Below are positions 53,905-62,464 of a stretch of DNA of 64,000 nucleotides, one piece after another; positions within the stretch are counted from its first letter, which is position 1, and every line of letters begins with the position of its first letter. The DNA lies in the NCBI GenBank assembly GCA_016712035.1, contig JADJRT010000001.1, positions 620,001 through 684,000 on the forward strand, written 5' to 3'. The notes beneath the pieces were generated by a model, which worked only from the letters and a program-made list of their open reading frames with translations, was not told the DNA's origin and made no database searches. The position numbers and the translations under genes were made by a program. This DNA comes from Flammeovirgaceae bacterium (lineage in GTDB: Bacteria; Bacteroidota; Bacteroidia; Cytophagales; Cyclobacteriaceae).

Positions 53905-54720
53905 ATGATGGTACGAATCCTTCTGTTTTCATTGTTGATTTGTTCGCTACCTGCCTTGGCGCAAGTGGAACCTACTATTCAGGAAGGCCAATTTACGTTC
54001 GATACGGATAAACCCTTTACGCTCCTGGAGTTGGATCAGAACGATGAGCCCATCGTTACCAAAAAGAAAAAGCCAAAGAAGAAGGTTTATTACGGCATCA
54101 AAACAAAAAAAGCATTTACTCGCAAGGGCTATGGCGATAAAATGATTGTTGAGCTCTTCTATGTTTTGAAAAAACCCGATAAGCCAACTGGTTTTGCCCG
54201 CGATGTTTATTGGTACGATTTCACCCGTAAGGAATTAAGAAAAACAAGTGTTGGCGCATTTGATGTACGCAAAGGGGTGCTGGCTCATGGTCCGTATAAA
54301 AGAATGGTTGGGGATGCGGTAATTGAAGAGGGGATTTTCTATAAAGGAACCCGCCATGGCCGCTGGATGCAATACGACAGACAAAATTTAGTACAGGATA
54401 AAGAAAAATATTATAAAGGCTGGCCGAAGGAGTCGTTGGTAACCTATTACGATCCTAACGAGCGAAAAAAACTCAAAGAGATAACGCCCATTGAGTATGG
54501 GGAGAAGGAAGGCTACTACTATTACTTTCACGAGAACGGGCAAATAGCCGTGGTGGGCGAATATCACTGGGGCGAACGCATTAATGATTGGATTGAAAAT
54601 TATCCAAACGGGAAACGCAAAAAAATAATTACATATCCCAAGGCACCATTTGAAAAAGATGCGCGTCCTTTTGTACGCAAAGAGTGGGATGAGAAGGGGA
54701 AGGAGATTTATTCGAAGTAA
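53905..54720 (+). CDS. Secreted MORN-repeat-like protein
   Basis: A 271-residue protein with a signal peptide (ILLFSLLICSLPALAQ). A lysine-rich region (KKKKPKKKVYYGIKTKK) precedes tandem units resembling MORN repeats of the YwqK type: HGPYKRMVGDAVIEEGIFYK, GTRHGRWMQYD, FHENGQIAVVGEYHWGERIN and WIENYPNGKRKK. The repeats form an extended beta sheet. The YwqK name was given for an antitoxin in Bacillus, but no toxin is next to this gene and it is exported, so an antitoxin role is unlikely. It may be an envelope protein. A long hairpin lies just upstream. Confidence 0.78.
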   Translation: MMVRILLFSLLICSLPALAQVEPTIQEGQFTFDTDKPFTLLELDQNDEPIVTKKKKPKKKVYYGIKTKKAFTRKGYGDKMIVELFYVLKKPDKPTGFARDVYWYDFTRKELRKTSVGAFDVRKGVLAHGPYKRMVGDAVIEEGIFYKGTRHGRWMQYDRQNLVQDKEKYYKGWPKESLVTYYDPNERKKLKEITPIEYGEKEGYYYYFHENGQIAVVGEYHWGERINDWIENYPNGKRKKIITYPKAPFEKDARPFVRKEWDEKGKEIYSK

Positions 54721-54725
54721 AACTT

Positions 54726-54783
54726 GTCACTGGATGCTCGCCTCTTGATTCTTAATATCCTGTTTCCAGTGACCAGTATCCAG
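54726..54783. repeat. Inverted repeat sharing a 17-mer with 14893-14909
   Basis: GTCACTGGA (54726-54734) and TCCAGTGAC (54765-54773) form a 9-bp inverted repeat. The right side continues as CAGTGACCAGTATCCAG (54767-54783), identical to the hairpin region at 14.9 kb. It lies between convergent genes. Confidence 0.65.
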
Positions 54784-54791
54784 CAGCTAGT

Positions 54792-55145
54792 TTAATAGAA
54801 TGCATCTTCAAAATGTTTTAAGTCCGGTACCCCATCGCGCATACTAATCGCTACTACATCATACCGAACGTTACCATTGTAGTTATTCTCATACGTATAT
54901 TGTTCCGCGCCATAAACAATGTTCTTTGCTTTTTTGTAGTCCACAAACTCTTCGGGGTACCCAAAGGCATCGGACGACCGCATTTTTACTTCTACAAAAA
55001 CCAACCAGTTGTCCTTTCTTACAATCAAATCAATTTCCGATCGCCTGTAGCGGTAGTTGCGTTGCACAATTTCATACCCTTGGCGGGATAAGAAATCGGC
55101 AGCCATGTCTTCTGCCTCTTTTCCTTTTCGGATTTTATCGCTCAT
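54792..55145 (-). CDS. YraN family protein (UPF0102, nuclease-like fold)
   Basis: A 117-residue YraN-type protein with the Holliday-junction-resolvase-like core: KGKEAEDMAADFLSRQGYEI, RNYRYRRSEIDLIVRKDNWL, VFVEVKMRSSDAFGYPEE. Catalytic-type residues (Glu in SEIDLI, Glu/Lys in VEVKMR) are preserved, matching PD-(D/E)XK nucleases. No activity has been shown for most members. It is divergent from the isomerase gene and convergent with the MORN-like gene. Confidence 0.93.
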   Translation of the reverse strand: MSDKIRKGKEAEDMAADFLSRQGYEIVQRNYRYRRSEIDLIVRKDNWLVFVEVKMRSSDAFGYPEEFVDYKKAKNIVYGAEQYTYENNYNGNVRYDVVAISMRDGVPDLKHFEDAFY

Positions 55146-55184
55146 GGGAATATTCTACCTTTGAACGAATTTATAATACCAACA

Positions 55185-56183
55185 ATGAAGAAACTAATAG
55201 AGGGGTTTACTTTGCAATTGGCCAGTGCTTTAAAAATTGGTCAATCGGTAGATCTGGTGCGGCCGGGAAGCGATATCCGAAATATTCTTATTACAGGAAT
55301 GGGCGGCTCGGGCATTGGCGCTAACCTGGTGGAATCATTAACGTTTGGCCGGGTTCCCATTCCGATTACGGTATGCAAGGGTTATAACATTCCGCAGTTT
55401 GTTAGTCCGCATACGCTTTTTATCGCCTGTTCGTATAGTGGCAACACCGAAGAAACTCTGGCGGCCATTAATAAAGCCATGCTGAAGCGGGCGCATATCA
55501 TTTGTATAACCTCGGGGGGTAAAATGTTGGAGTTGGCTAAAGAATACAATCTATTTTGGATTCAGATTCCGGGGGGATCGAAGAGCCCGCGTGGGAATAT
55601 AGGATACATGATGGTTTCGTTATTGTATGCCCTTTATCATACCAATTTAATTGGCGCGGCTTTCATTAAAGAAACTGAAAATGCGATTGAATATCTGGAT
55701 CGCGGTGAAATGGCCATTCAGTCGGAGGCTGAACTTATTGCGCGTAAATTAAGAGGCAAGCTTCCAGTTATTTATTGCGATGAGCGGTTAAGGGCCATGG
55801 CTTTGCGTTTTCAAAATCAATTAAATGAAAATGCTAAGCAACTTGCGCATATCAATACGTTTCCTGAAATGAATCACAATGAAATTGTAGGGTGGCAATT
55901 TCCGGAAGCTGTATTACAACAGGCCCAAGTAATTTACTTGTATTCCGATCACGATCATGAACGTGTTGAAAAACGCATGGAGATTTGTCGGCCAACTTTT
56001 GAAAAGAAATCGAACCCCATTATTGATATTGTTGCTGAGGGAGCATCGTTACTTGAACAATATTATTATCTCATTCATCTTACCGATTGGATTTCGTATT
56101 TCCTCGCAAAGGAAAATGGAGTAGAGGCCGGCCCGGTAGAAGCTATTGATCAACTGAAGGAAGAACTATCCCGGTTGAAGTGA
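55185..56183 (+). CDS. Bifunctional phosphoglucose/phosphomannose isomerase
   Basis: A 332-residue enzyme (ATG at 55185, KKLIEGFTLQLASALKIG; a TTG at 55161 would add eight). It carries two SIS domains and the bacterial PGI/PMI C-terminal domain: ITGMGGSGIGANLVES, FIACSYSGNTEETLAAINK, WIQIPGGSKSPRGNIGYM, NENAKQLAHINTFPEMNHNE and IVGWQFPE with the catalytic region. It interconverts glucose-6-, mannose-6- and fructose-6-phosphates. Its stop overlaps the lipB GTG start. Confidence 0.93.
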   Translation: MKKLIEGFTLQLASALKIGQSVDLVRPGSDIRNILITGMGGSGIGANLVESLTFGRVPIPITVCKGYNIPQFVSPHTLFIACSYSGNTEETLAAINKAMLKRAHIICITSGGKMLELAKEYNLFWIQIPGGSKSPRGNIGYMMVSLLYALYHTNLIGAAFIKETENAIEYLDRGEMAIQSEAELIARKLRGKLPVIYCDERLRAMALRFQNQLNENAKQLAHINTFPEMNHNEIVGWQFPEAVLQQAQVIYLYSDHDHERVEKRMEICRPTFEKKSNPIIDIVAEGASLLEQYYYLIHLTDWISYFLAKENGVEAGPVEAIDQLKEELSRLK

Positions 56184-56899
56184 ACATAAATCAAAATAAA
56201 AAGATAACTGTTATCGATTTAGGTTTGATCGATTATCAAGCTGGACTGGATTATCAGATCAAGCTCTTTCAATCCATTCTTGATGTAAAATCATCCAACC
56301 GCCTATTACCAGGCAACGAACAACTAATAACGAACAACTATCTCCTATTCTGTGAACACCCGCATGTATTTACGCTCGGCAAAAGTGGCGCGGAAGAAAA
56401 TTTATTAGTGAAGAAAGAAGCGTTGGACACAATTGATGCGACTTACTACCATACCAATCGAGGTGGGGATATCACCTACCATGGCCCGGGTCAGGTTGTA
56501 GTGTATCCGATAATCGATATGGAAAATTTCTTTACGGACATTCATCTCTACATGCGCAAGCTGGAGGAATCAGTTATCCAAACACTTGAAAAATTCAATA
56601 TTAAGTCTGGGCGTATAGCAGGATTAACGGGGGTATGGCTTGATTTTGAAAATCAAATCAAAGCGCGAAAAATTTGCGCCTTGGGTGTTAAAACCAGTCG
56701 CTGGGTAACCATGCACGGCTTAGCATTTAATGTTAATACACAGTTAGATTATTTTAATTATATCGTGCCGTGCGGAATTAATGACAAAGCGGTTACTTCC
56801 TTAAACAAGGAGTTAGGCACAGTTCCGGACATGCAAAAGGTGAAATCTATTTTGAAGGAAAAAATCGCAAGTCTTTTTGAAATGGAAATCATAAATTAG
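56180..56899 (+). CDS. lipB: Octanoyltransferase LipB
   Basis: A 239-residue lipoate pathway enzyme that moves octanoyl groups from acyl carrier protein to target lysines. It begins at a GTG overlapping the previous stop. Family motifs: LGLIDYQAGLDYQ, FCEHPHVFTLGKSG, RGGDITYHGPGQVVVYPI, the catalytic cysteine in YIVPCGINDKAVTSL and the lysine region ICALGVKTSRWVTMHG. A stretch before the first motif (SNRLLPGNEQLITNNY) is encoded by a near-tandem repeat AACGAACAACTA at 56315-56326 and 56329-56340. It looks like an expanded linker. Confidence 0.95.
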   Translation: MNINQNKKITVIDLGLIDYQAGLDYQIKLFQSILDVKSSNRLLPGNEQLITNNYLLFCEHPHVFTLGKSGAEENLLVKKEALDTIDATYYHTNRGGDITYHGPGQVVVYPIIDMENFFTDIHLYMRKLEESVIQTLEKFNIKSGRIAGLTGVWLDFENQIKARKICALGVKTSRWVTMHGLAFNVNTQLDYFNYIVPCGINDKAVTSLNKELGTVPDMQKVKSILKEKIASLFEMEIIN

Positions 56900-56908
56900 T
56901 TTCTGAAT

Positions 56909-57943
56909 TTGAAGCGGATGAAAAGCCTTTGGGTAATTTGTTTCTGTTTTCTCCTGGTTGGTATTTGCCAAAGCTGCCAGCCGGCAGATTCACAACCTGT
57001 GTCACCTGTGCTGAAGCATAAAGGAGTTTGTTGGGTGGGTGGGCGAGACATAGTAACAGAGGTAGAGATTAAGGCGTTGGTTGATTGTAACGTTACCTGG
57101 ATTTCTCAAACTCCATTTGGCTGGCAACGGGATGCGAATTCTTCTTCCATTTACACCAATCATTCATCCGAAAAAATCTGGTGGGGCGAATCTGATGATG
57201 GGATCTCAGCTACGACTGCGCTTGCGCTGAAGGCGGATATCAAAACGATGCTTAAACCTCATCTCTGGGTACGCAATGGTTGGCCAGGCGATATTGTGAT
57301 GAAGAGCGACACAGCCTGGCAACATTGGTTTGAAAATTATAAAACCTTCATTCTTCATTACGCAACATTAGCCGAAGCAAATAAAATTGAAATTTTTTGC
57401 ATCGGTACCGAATTGCAGAATACAACTAAAAGAGAAGTTGAATGGCGGGCACTTATTTCAAAGATCAGAAAGGTCTATTCCGGTAAGCTCATTTATGCTG
57501 CAAATTTCCATGAAGAATACGAACACATAAAGTTCTGGGATGCTCTGGACTACATTGGCGTACAAGCGTATTTTTCTTTGGCCAATAAACAGGAAGTCAC
57601 GTTACTGGAATTAGTTGATAAGTGGAAAGCTCCCTTAGCTTCTATTGAACGAATTCATAAAAAATTTAATAAGCCAGTAATGTTCACTGAGATCGGTTAT
57701 CGAAACGACAAGCAGGCTGCCATTGAACCATGGACGTGGCCCTCTGAGATGAAGGAAGTTTCAGTTTCGGAGGAGACACAGGCTTTATGCTATCAGTCAT
57801 TTTTTCAGTCGGCCTGGAATAAACCGTGGTTAGCAGGCGCGTATTTTTGGAAGTGGTATCCAAAAGGACCGAGACGATCATCGGGTTCAGATTTTACACC
57901 TCAAGGGAAAACAGGCAGAAAGAATATTGAAAGAAAATTATAG
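56909..57943 (+). CDS. GH113-like glycoside hydrolase lipoprotein
   Basis: A 344-residue protein with a leader ending in a lipobox-like cysteine (LVGICQSCQPADS). It has a TIM barrel resembling GH113 (beta-mannanase-like) enzymes: MLKPHLWVRNGWPGDI, IEIFCIGTELQNTTKREVEW with the acid/base glutamate, YIGVQAYFSL, KPVMFTEIGYRND with the nucleophile glutamate, and AGAYFWKWYPKGP. The C-terminus may be shifted. With three A rather than four at 57908-57911, the tail would read GKQAERILKENYRK and end at 57950, one base before the next gene, closer to relatives. The change is minor and unproven. Confidence 0.78.
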   Translation: MKRMKSLWVICFCFLLVGICQSCQPADSQPVSPVLKHKGVCWVGGRDIVTEVEIKALVDCNVTWISQTPFGWQRDANSSSIYTNHSSEKIWWGESDDGISATTALALKADIKTMLKPHLWVRNGWPGDIVMKSDTAWQHWFENYKTFILHYATLAEANKIEIFCIGTELQNTTKREVEWRALISKIRKVYSGKLIYAANFHEEYEHIKFWDALDYIGVQAYFSLANKQEVTLLELVDKWKAPLASIERIHKKFNKPVMFTEIGYRNDKQAAIEPWTWPSEMKEVSVSEETQALCYQSFFQSAWNKPWLAGAYFWKWYPKGPRRSSGSDFTPQGKTGRKNIERKL

Positions 57944-57951
57944 AAAGTAGC

Positions 57952-58356
57952 ATGAAGCGCGACATAGAAATACCGGAAGTGCAGAACGTAACCATTGCCA
58001 TTGCACGCGAGAAGAATATTTTAAATCAGGATCAATGGGCCGTACACCTTATTAATAATAACGACTTCCCGCTCGAAAACACTTTGGTTGCCAGTAAGGG
58101 TTACGGAGAAAAAGAAGGCGAAACGCAGCGCACCTCAACCCTGCGTCATTTCTTGGAAACGGTATCTCCAAATAGTTCAGCGTTGGTTGAACCAATCGAT
58201 TCACAGGTTTTTCATCTCACGAATGAGTATTGGGTAAGTTACTATGTAGGCCCTCAGATTTATGACCGTAAGTATGTTTTTGTTCCCGACACGATTTGTG
58301 AAGAAAATTTAATTTTCATCAAAGAGTTGGAGAAGGAAGGCGTATTGCATTCATAA
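57952..58356 (+). CDS. Conserved hypothetical protein
   Basis: A 134-residue cytoplasmic protein of a type seen widely in Bacteroidota, with no known function. Recognisable stretches are KRDIEIPEVQNVTIAIAREK, WAVHLINNNDFPLENTLVAS, STLRHFLETVSPNSSALVEP and YVGPQIYDRKYVFVPDTI. The fold looks all-beta with short strands. It overlaps the ABC ATPase gene on the opposite strand by six bases at the stop codons. No membrane segment or catalytic motif is visible. Confidence 0.75.
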   Translation: MKRDIEIPEVQNVTIAIAREKNILNQDQWAVHLINNNDFPLENTLVASKGYGEKEGETQRTSTLRHFLETVSPNSSALVEPIDSQVFHLTNEYWVSYYVGPQIYDRKYVFVPDTICEENLIFIKELEKEGVLHS

Positions 58357-59007
58357 TTCACTCAAATACCCATACTCTATTAATTGTTCATCGTTTTTAA
58401 TCTGATAAGTCGTACCATTTGTAAGAACATAAAGTTCATCTGCAATAGTCCTGATCTGCCGATGAAGATGATCTGTAATAATAATTCCTTTGTTTTTTCT
58501 TTCCTCAAGAATTAACTCTTTCAGTCTATCAATAGTAACAGGCATTAATCCAGAAAATGGCTCATCCAAAAGACAAAACGGGTGTTGAGAATGTAAAATG
58601 AGCAGAACTTCAAATAATCTCCGCTGCCCACCAGATACTTCTGACGACTTCCGTTTAAGTACTTCCAAAAGCTCAGGAAAGCCCGCTTTAATTTTATTTT
58701 TATCAACCGAGTAAAATTTCAGAGCCTGCTCAAACGTTATGAATGATGGCAACAAATCGAATTGAGGTAAATAGGCAATTGTTTTTTTACTCATGTAATT
58801 TCCCATCAAAGAGGTCCCATTATAACGAACAGATTTGCTCTCTGCGCTAAGGTTTCCAAAAACGATTTGCATCAGACATGATTTGCCTGACCCGTTTCTA
58901 CCTAACAGTCCTACTACCTGGCCCGTAGTACATTTTACGTAAATACTGGAGAGAATCCGGTGTGTTCCGAATGCCAAATAGAGACTATCAAACTCAAGGG
59001 TAGCCAT
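58351..59007 (-). CDS. ABC transporter ATP-binding protein
   Basis: A 218-residue ABC ATPase with all hallmarks: Walker A GLLGRNGSGKSCLMQ, Q-loop IAYLPQFDLLP, signature SEVSGGQRRLFEVLL, Walker B HPFCLLDEPFSGLMP and switch histidine GIIITDHLHRQ. It has no transmembrane part. A small hydrophobic protein starts upstream with a one-base gap and may be its membrane partner, though it is short for a permease. The substrate is unknown; the signature and DEPFSGL spacing are closest to LptB/LivF-type ATPases. Confidence 0.9.
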   Translation of the reverse strand: MATLEFDSLYLAFGTHRILSSIYVKCTTGQVVGLLGRNGSGKSCLMQIVFGNLSAESKSVRYNGTSLMGNYMSKKTIAYLPQFDLLPSFITFEQALKFYSVDKNKIKAGFPELLEVLKRKSSEVSGGQRRLFEVLLILHSQHPFCLLDEPFSGLMPVTIDRLKELILEERKNKGIIITDHLHRQIRTIADELYVLTNGTTYQIKNDEQLIEYGYLSEL

Positions 59008-59008
59008 C

Positions 59009-59389
59009 TTAAATTAACAGGGCGATGGTAAAGGCCGTAGCGGCAAAGGAAAAATCAATGGCAATCATACGTAAGTAAATGGCACGATTCGATATTCCAA
59101 GATTATTAAAAAAGATAAAATGCTTCGATTCAAATAAATAAATAAAAAGAAGAATGAGTAATGCTGTGATCAGCTTTGTCCAAATAGCTTGTATTAAAAA
59201 TAACGGATTGCCAGATTGCCAAAGGATAACAGATGAAATAGAGGTGATTAGTAACGAGGGAAAGGCAATGAATCTAAAAATAGCGAGCGTGGTAAGCATC
59301 CATAGCATGCAGCTCAAAAAACAATTATTATACCATTTTTTGCTGAGTGATCTTATCCGTACTTTTATCGTACAACAATTCGTATGCAT
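59009..59389 (-). CDS. Small multi-pass membrane protein, possible ABC partner
   Basis: A 126-residue hydrophobic protein not recognised as a family. Three to four membrane segments are likely (MLWMLTTLAIFRFIAFPSLL, LITSISSVILWQSG, LITALLILLFIYLFES, MIAIDFSFAATAFTIALLI). It precedes the ABC ATPase by one base, so the two probably form a unit. The printed start (59389) overlaps the divergent exonuclease start, leaving no room for promoters. Met28 (position 59308) may be the real one. Confidence 0.55.
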   Translation of the reverse strand: MHTNCCTIKVRIRSLSKKWYNNCFLSCMLWMLTTLAIFRFIAFPSLLITSISSVILWQSGNPLFLIQAIWTKLITALLILLFIYLFESKHFIFFNNLGISNRAIYLRMIAIDFSFAATAFTIALLI

Positions 59390-60094
59390 TCCGATCTAAA
59401 AGATATCCTGTTTCTTGATGTTGAGACCGTTGGTTGTGCCGATGACTACAACAAACTGAGTGAACGGTTAAAGTCTCAATGGGCACGCAAGTCAGGGTTT
59501 TTCAAACGGGATTCTGGGCAAACGGATGAAGACCTGTTTCATGAAAAAGCGGGGATTTATGCGGAGTTTGGAAAGATTGTAGTAATAGCGATCGGAAAGT
59601 ATACCGAAGAAAATGGTGCGCTTGGTCTTCGCACAAAATATTTTGCGGATCATGATGAAAAAAATTTGTTAACTGCTTTTCGTGAAGCGATTGAAAAGAT
59701 GGGGTTAGGAGTTCGTCTGTGCGCGCATAATGGAAAGGAGTTCGATTTTCCTTATATCTGCCGAAGATCGTTAGTGAATGGAATAGCCTTGCCCTCAGTT
59801 TTAAATATGGCCGGAAAGAAACCCTGGGAAGTGGGTCATCTGGATACCATGGAAATGTGGAAATTTGGGGACTACAAGCACTACACTTCGTTGGATTTGC
59901 TTTCCACTATTTTTGATATCCCTAGCAGTAAAGGAGACATGGATGGATCGATGGTAAGCAAGGTATATTACCAACAAGGAGATTTAAAAAAGATTGCCGA
60001 ATACTGTGTGGGTGATGTGGTAGCTATTGCTCAGTTATTTTTAAAGATGAAGGGAATGGATTTAATAGCTGAAGTTAACATCACAAACGCTTAA
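59384..60094 (+). CDS. Predicted 3'-5' exonuclease (PolB exonuclease-like)
   Basis: A 236-residue DEDDy-type exonuclease related to the proofreading domain of DNA polymerase B. Motifs: LFLDVETVGCADD (ExoI), LCAHNGKEFDFPYICRR (ExoII) and YCVGDVVAIAQLFL (ExoIII). The insert HTTSLDLL-like segment KHYTSLDLLSTIFDIPS matches the predicted family PF10108. It probably trims DNA or RNA 3' ends; substrate untested. Start ATG is six bases from the divergent membrane-protein start. Confidence 0.88.
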   Translation: MHSDLKDILFLDVETVGCADDYNKLSERLKSQWARKSGFFKRDSGQTDEDLFHEKAGIYAEFGKIVVIAIGKYTEENGALGLRTKYFADHDEKNLLTAFREAIEKMGLGVRLCAHNGKEFDFPYICRRSLVNGIALPSVLNMAGKKPWEVGHLDTMEMWKFGDYKHYTSLDLLSTIFDIPSSKGDMDGSMVSKVYYQQGDLKKIAEYCVGDVVAIAQLFLKMKGMDLIAEVNITNA

Positions 60095-60310
60095 TACAGT
60101 TGTCAATTTTTAGTGGTAATTTTGTGCCGATGGTTTATTTCAGGGTTGAAATAAAGAAACAATACATTGGTGAATGATGAGAAAGTCCATTCTTATCAAA
60201 ACAGCCTCACTCCAATTTTCCCACTCTTTACGTTAATCCTATCAACAAGACAATCCAAAACTTGCTTATAACAATTTATAATAGCAAGGAATGAAAAACA
60301 TACAATTAAT

Positions 60311-62456
60311 ATGAGTAAAAAGAAATTTAAAGAAAAAAAAGAGAAGCGTAATCAGAAAGAAAAAGGGGGCATGTATGATGCGCTTATGCTTCTGCTAGAA
60401 GAGATCGCCGGCAAAGCCTATAGTCCGCAGCAACTGGTTAAAAAGTTGGGCTTAAAGAAAAAGCACTAATTGAGGACATGTATAAGCTGCTGGATGCGCT
60501 GGAACAAGAAGGGCGGGTTGAGCAATTAAGTTCCGGCCAATATAAAAGTACACGTTCATCTAAAAGTGTAACCGGGGTTGTAGACCATGTTAACCCACGC
60601 TTTGCGTACATCGTAACCGGTGAGGAAGGGAAGAAAGATATTTATGTGCGTTCACAAGATCTTGGTTCTGCGGTTCATGGCGATACGGTGGAAGTGGTTA
60701 GCTCTGGCAGAAAGTCGGGGGATAACCCCGAAGGCAAAGTTACTGGCATTGTAAAGCGTGGGCGAACTAGATTTGTGGGCCGGATTGAACTCTCCCGGAA
60801 TTTTGGTTTTGTAGTGCCCGATTTCAAGAAAATTTATCAGGATTTTTTCATTTATCCTGAAAACCTGAATGGAGCCACGGCTAACGACAAAGTATTATTT
60901 GAAGTTACCAAATGGGCCGATCGGGATAAAAGCCCGGAAGGGAAAGTGATTGAAATTTTAGGAAAGACGGGTGAGAATGAAGCAGAGATTCACTCGATCA
61001 TGGCTGAATTTGATTTGCCGTTCCGATTCCCTGAAAACGTTCTTAAACTTTCAGAAACAATTAGTGAAGACATCACCAAAGAGGAAATAGGAAAACGTAG
61101 AGACTTTCGCGATGTGCTTACCTTCACCATCGACCCGGAAGACGCAAAAGATTTTGATGATGCTATCTCGTTTAGAAAACTTGACAACGGTTTGTTTGAG
61201 ATAGGCGTTCACATTGCTGACGTTACACATTATGTAACTCCGGGTAATGAATTGGATCAAGATGCGTTTGATCGAGCTACCTCAGTATATCTGGTAGACC
61301 GCACTGTTCCGATGCTACCCGAGCGTTTGTCGAACGCACTTTTGTTCATTGCGTCCTAACGAAGACAAGCTTACGTTTGCCGCGGTATTCGAAATGGACG
61401 AAAAGGCCAAAGTTCATAGTGAATGGTTTGGTCGTACGATTATTCATTCTGATCATCGGTTTTCCTATGAACAAGCCCAAGAGGTAATAGAAGCCGGAGC
61501 AGGAAAATTTGCTGATGAAATAAAAATTCTAAATCAGCTCCATCATTTATTGCGTAAAGATCGGTTTAAAAGGGGCTGTTAATTTCGAGACCACAGAAGT
61601 AAAATTTAAACTTGATGAAAAAGGTAAACCGCTAGCTGTTGTCCCCAAAGTTCGTAAGGATGCCCATAAGTTAATTGAAGAATTTATGTTGCTGGCCAAT
61701 CGGGCAGTTGCCACCTATATTTTTAAAATGAAAAAGGGTGAGGAGAAAAACACCTTCGTATATCGAACACACGATTTACCTAACGAGGAAAAACTTGCAG
61801 ACTTTGCACAATTTGCCAAGCAGTTTGGTCATCAATTGCAATTCGAGTCTTCCGTTGTCTCAAAGTCGTTGAACAAATTGATGGATGAAATTGAGGGTAA
61901 GCCTGAACAAAATGTACTGCAATCATTAGCCGTACGGGCAATGGCTAAAGCCAAATATACCACCGATGCGAAAGGACACTTTGGTCTGGCTTTCGATCAT
62001 TACACACATTTTACTTCTCCCATCCGAAGGTATCCGGACATGATGGTGCACCGGTTGCTTCAACATTATCTGGATGGTGGAAAATCAGTTTCCCGAAAGG
62101 ACTATGAAGACAAATGTGTTCATAGCTCAGAGCGAGAGAAACGAGCAGCCGATGCCGAGCGGGCTTCTATCAAATATAAGCAGGTTGAGTTTATGAGCAT
62201 GGCCGAAGACAAAGTGTTTGATGGCATCATAACCGGAGTTACTGATTTTGGAATTTTCGTGGAGATTGTTGAAACAAAATGTGAAGGCATGGCGCGTCTG
62301 GCTGATATGAAAGATGACTTTTACGAATTTGATGAGAAGAATTATCGTGTCATTGGCCGCAGACGAAAAAATATTTACCGGTTGGGAGATAAAGTAAAAG
62401 TGAGGATAAAGAAAACGGATATTGATCGAAGAATGATAGATTTGACGTTTGAATAA
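60311..62456 (+). CDS. rnr: Ribonuclease R, three frameshifts
   Basis: An exoribonuclease of about 715 residues after repair, starting at ATG 60311 with a basic leader and a winged-helix region (MYDALMLLLEEIAGKAYSPQ). Cold-shock domains follow, then the RNB catalytic centre FTIDPEDAKDFDDAISF with the acidic cluster, FTSPIRRYPDMMVHRLLQHY, and a C-terminal S1 domain (FDGIITGVTDFGIFVEIVET). Breaks: A-run 60458-60462 (five, expected six; restores LKKKALIEDMYKLLD), T-run 61340-61343 (four, expected three; restores SNALCSLRPNEDKL) and G-run 61572-61575 (four, expected five; restores RFKRGAVNFETTEV). All catalytic residues are intact once joined, so error is more likely than decay. Confidence 0.93.
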
Positions 62457-62464
62457 ACCTACTC

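Noticed and set aside
53905..54720. Antitoxin role for the MORN/YwqK-like protein
   Set aside because: It has a signal peptide and no toxin gene next to it.
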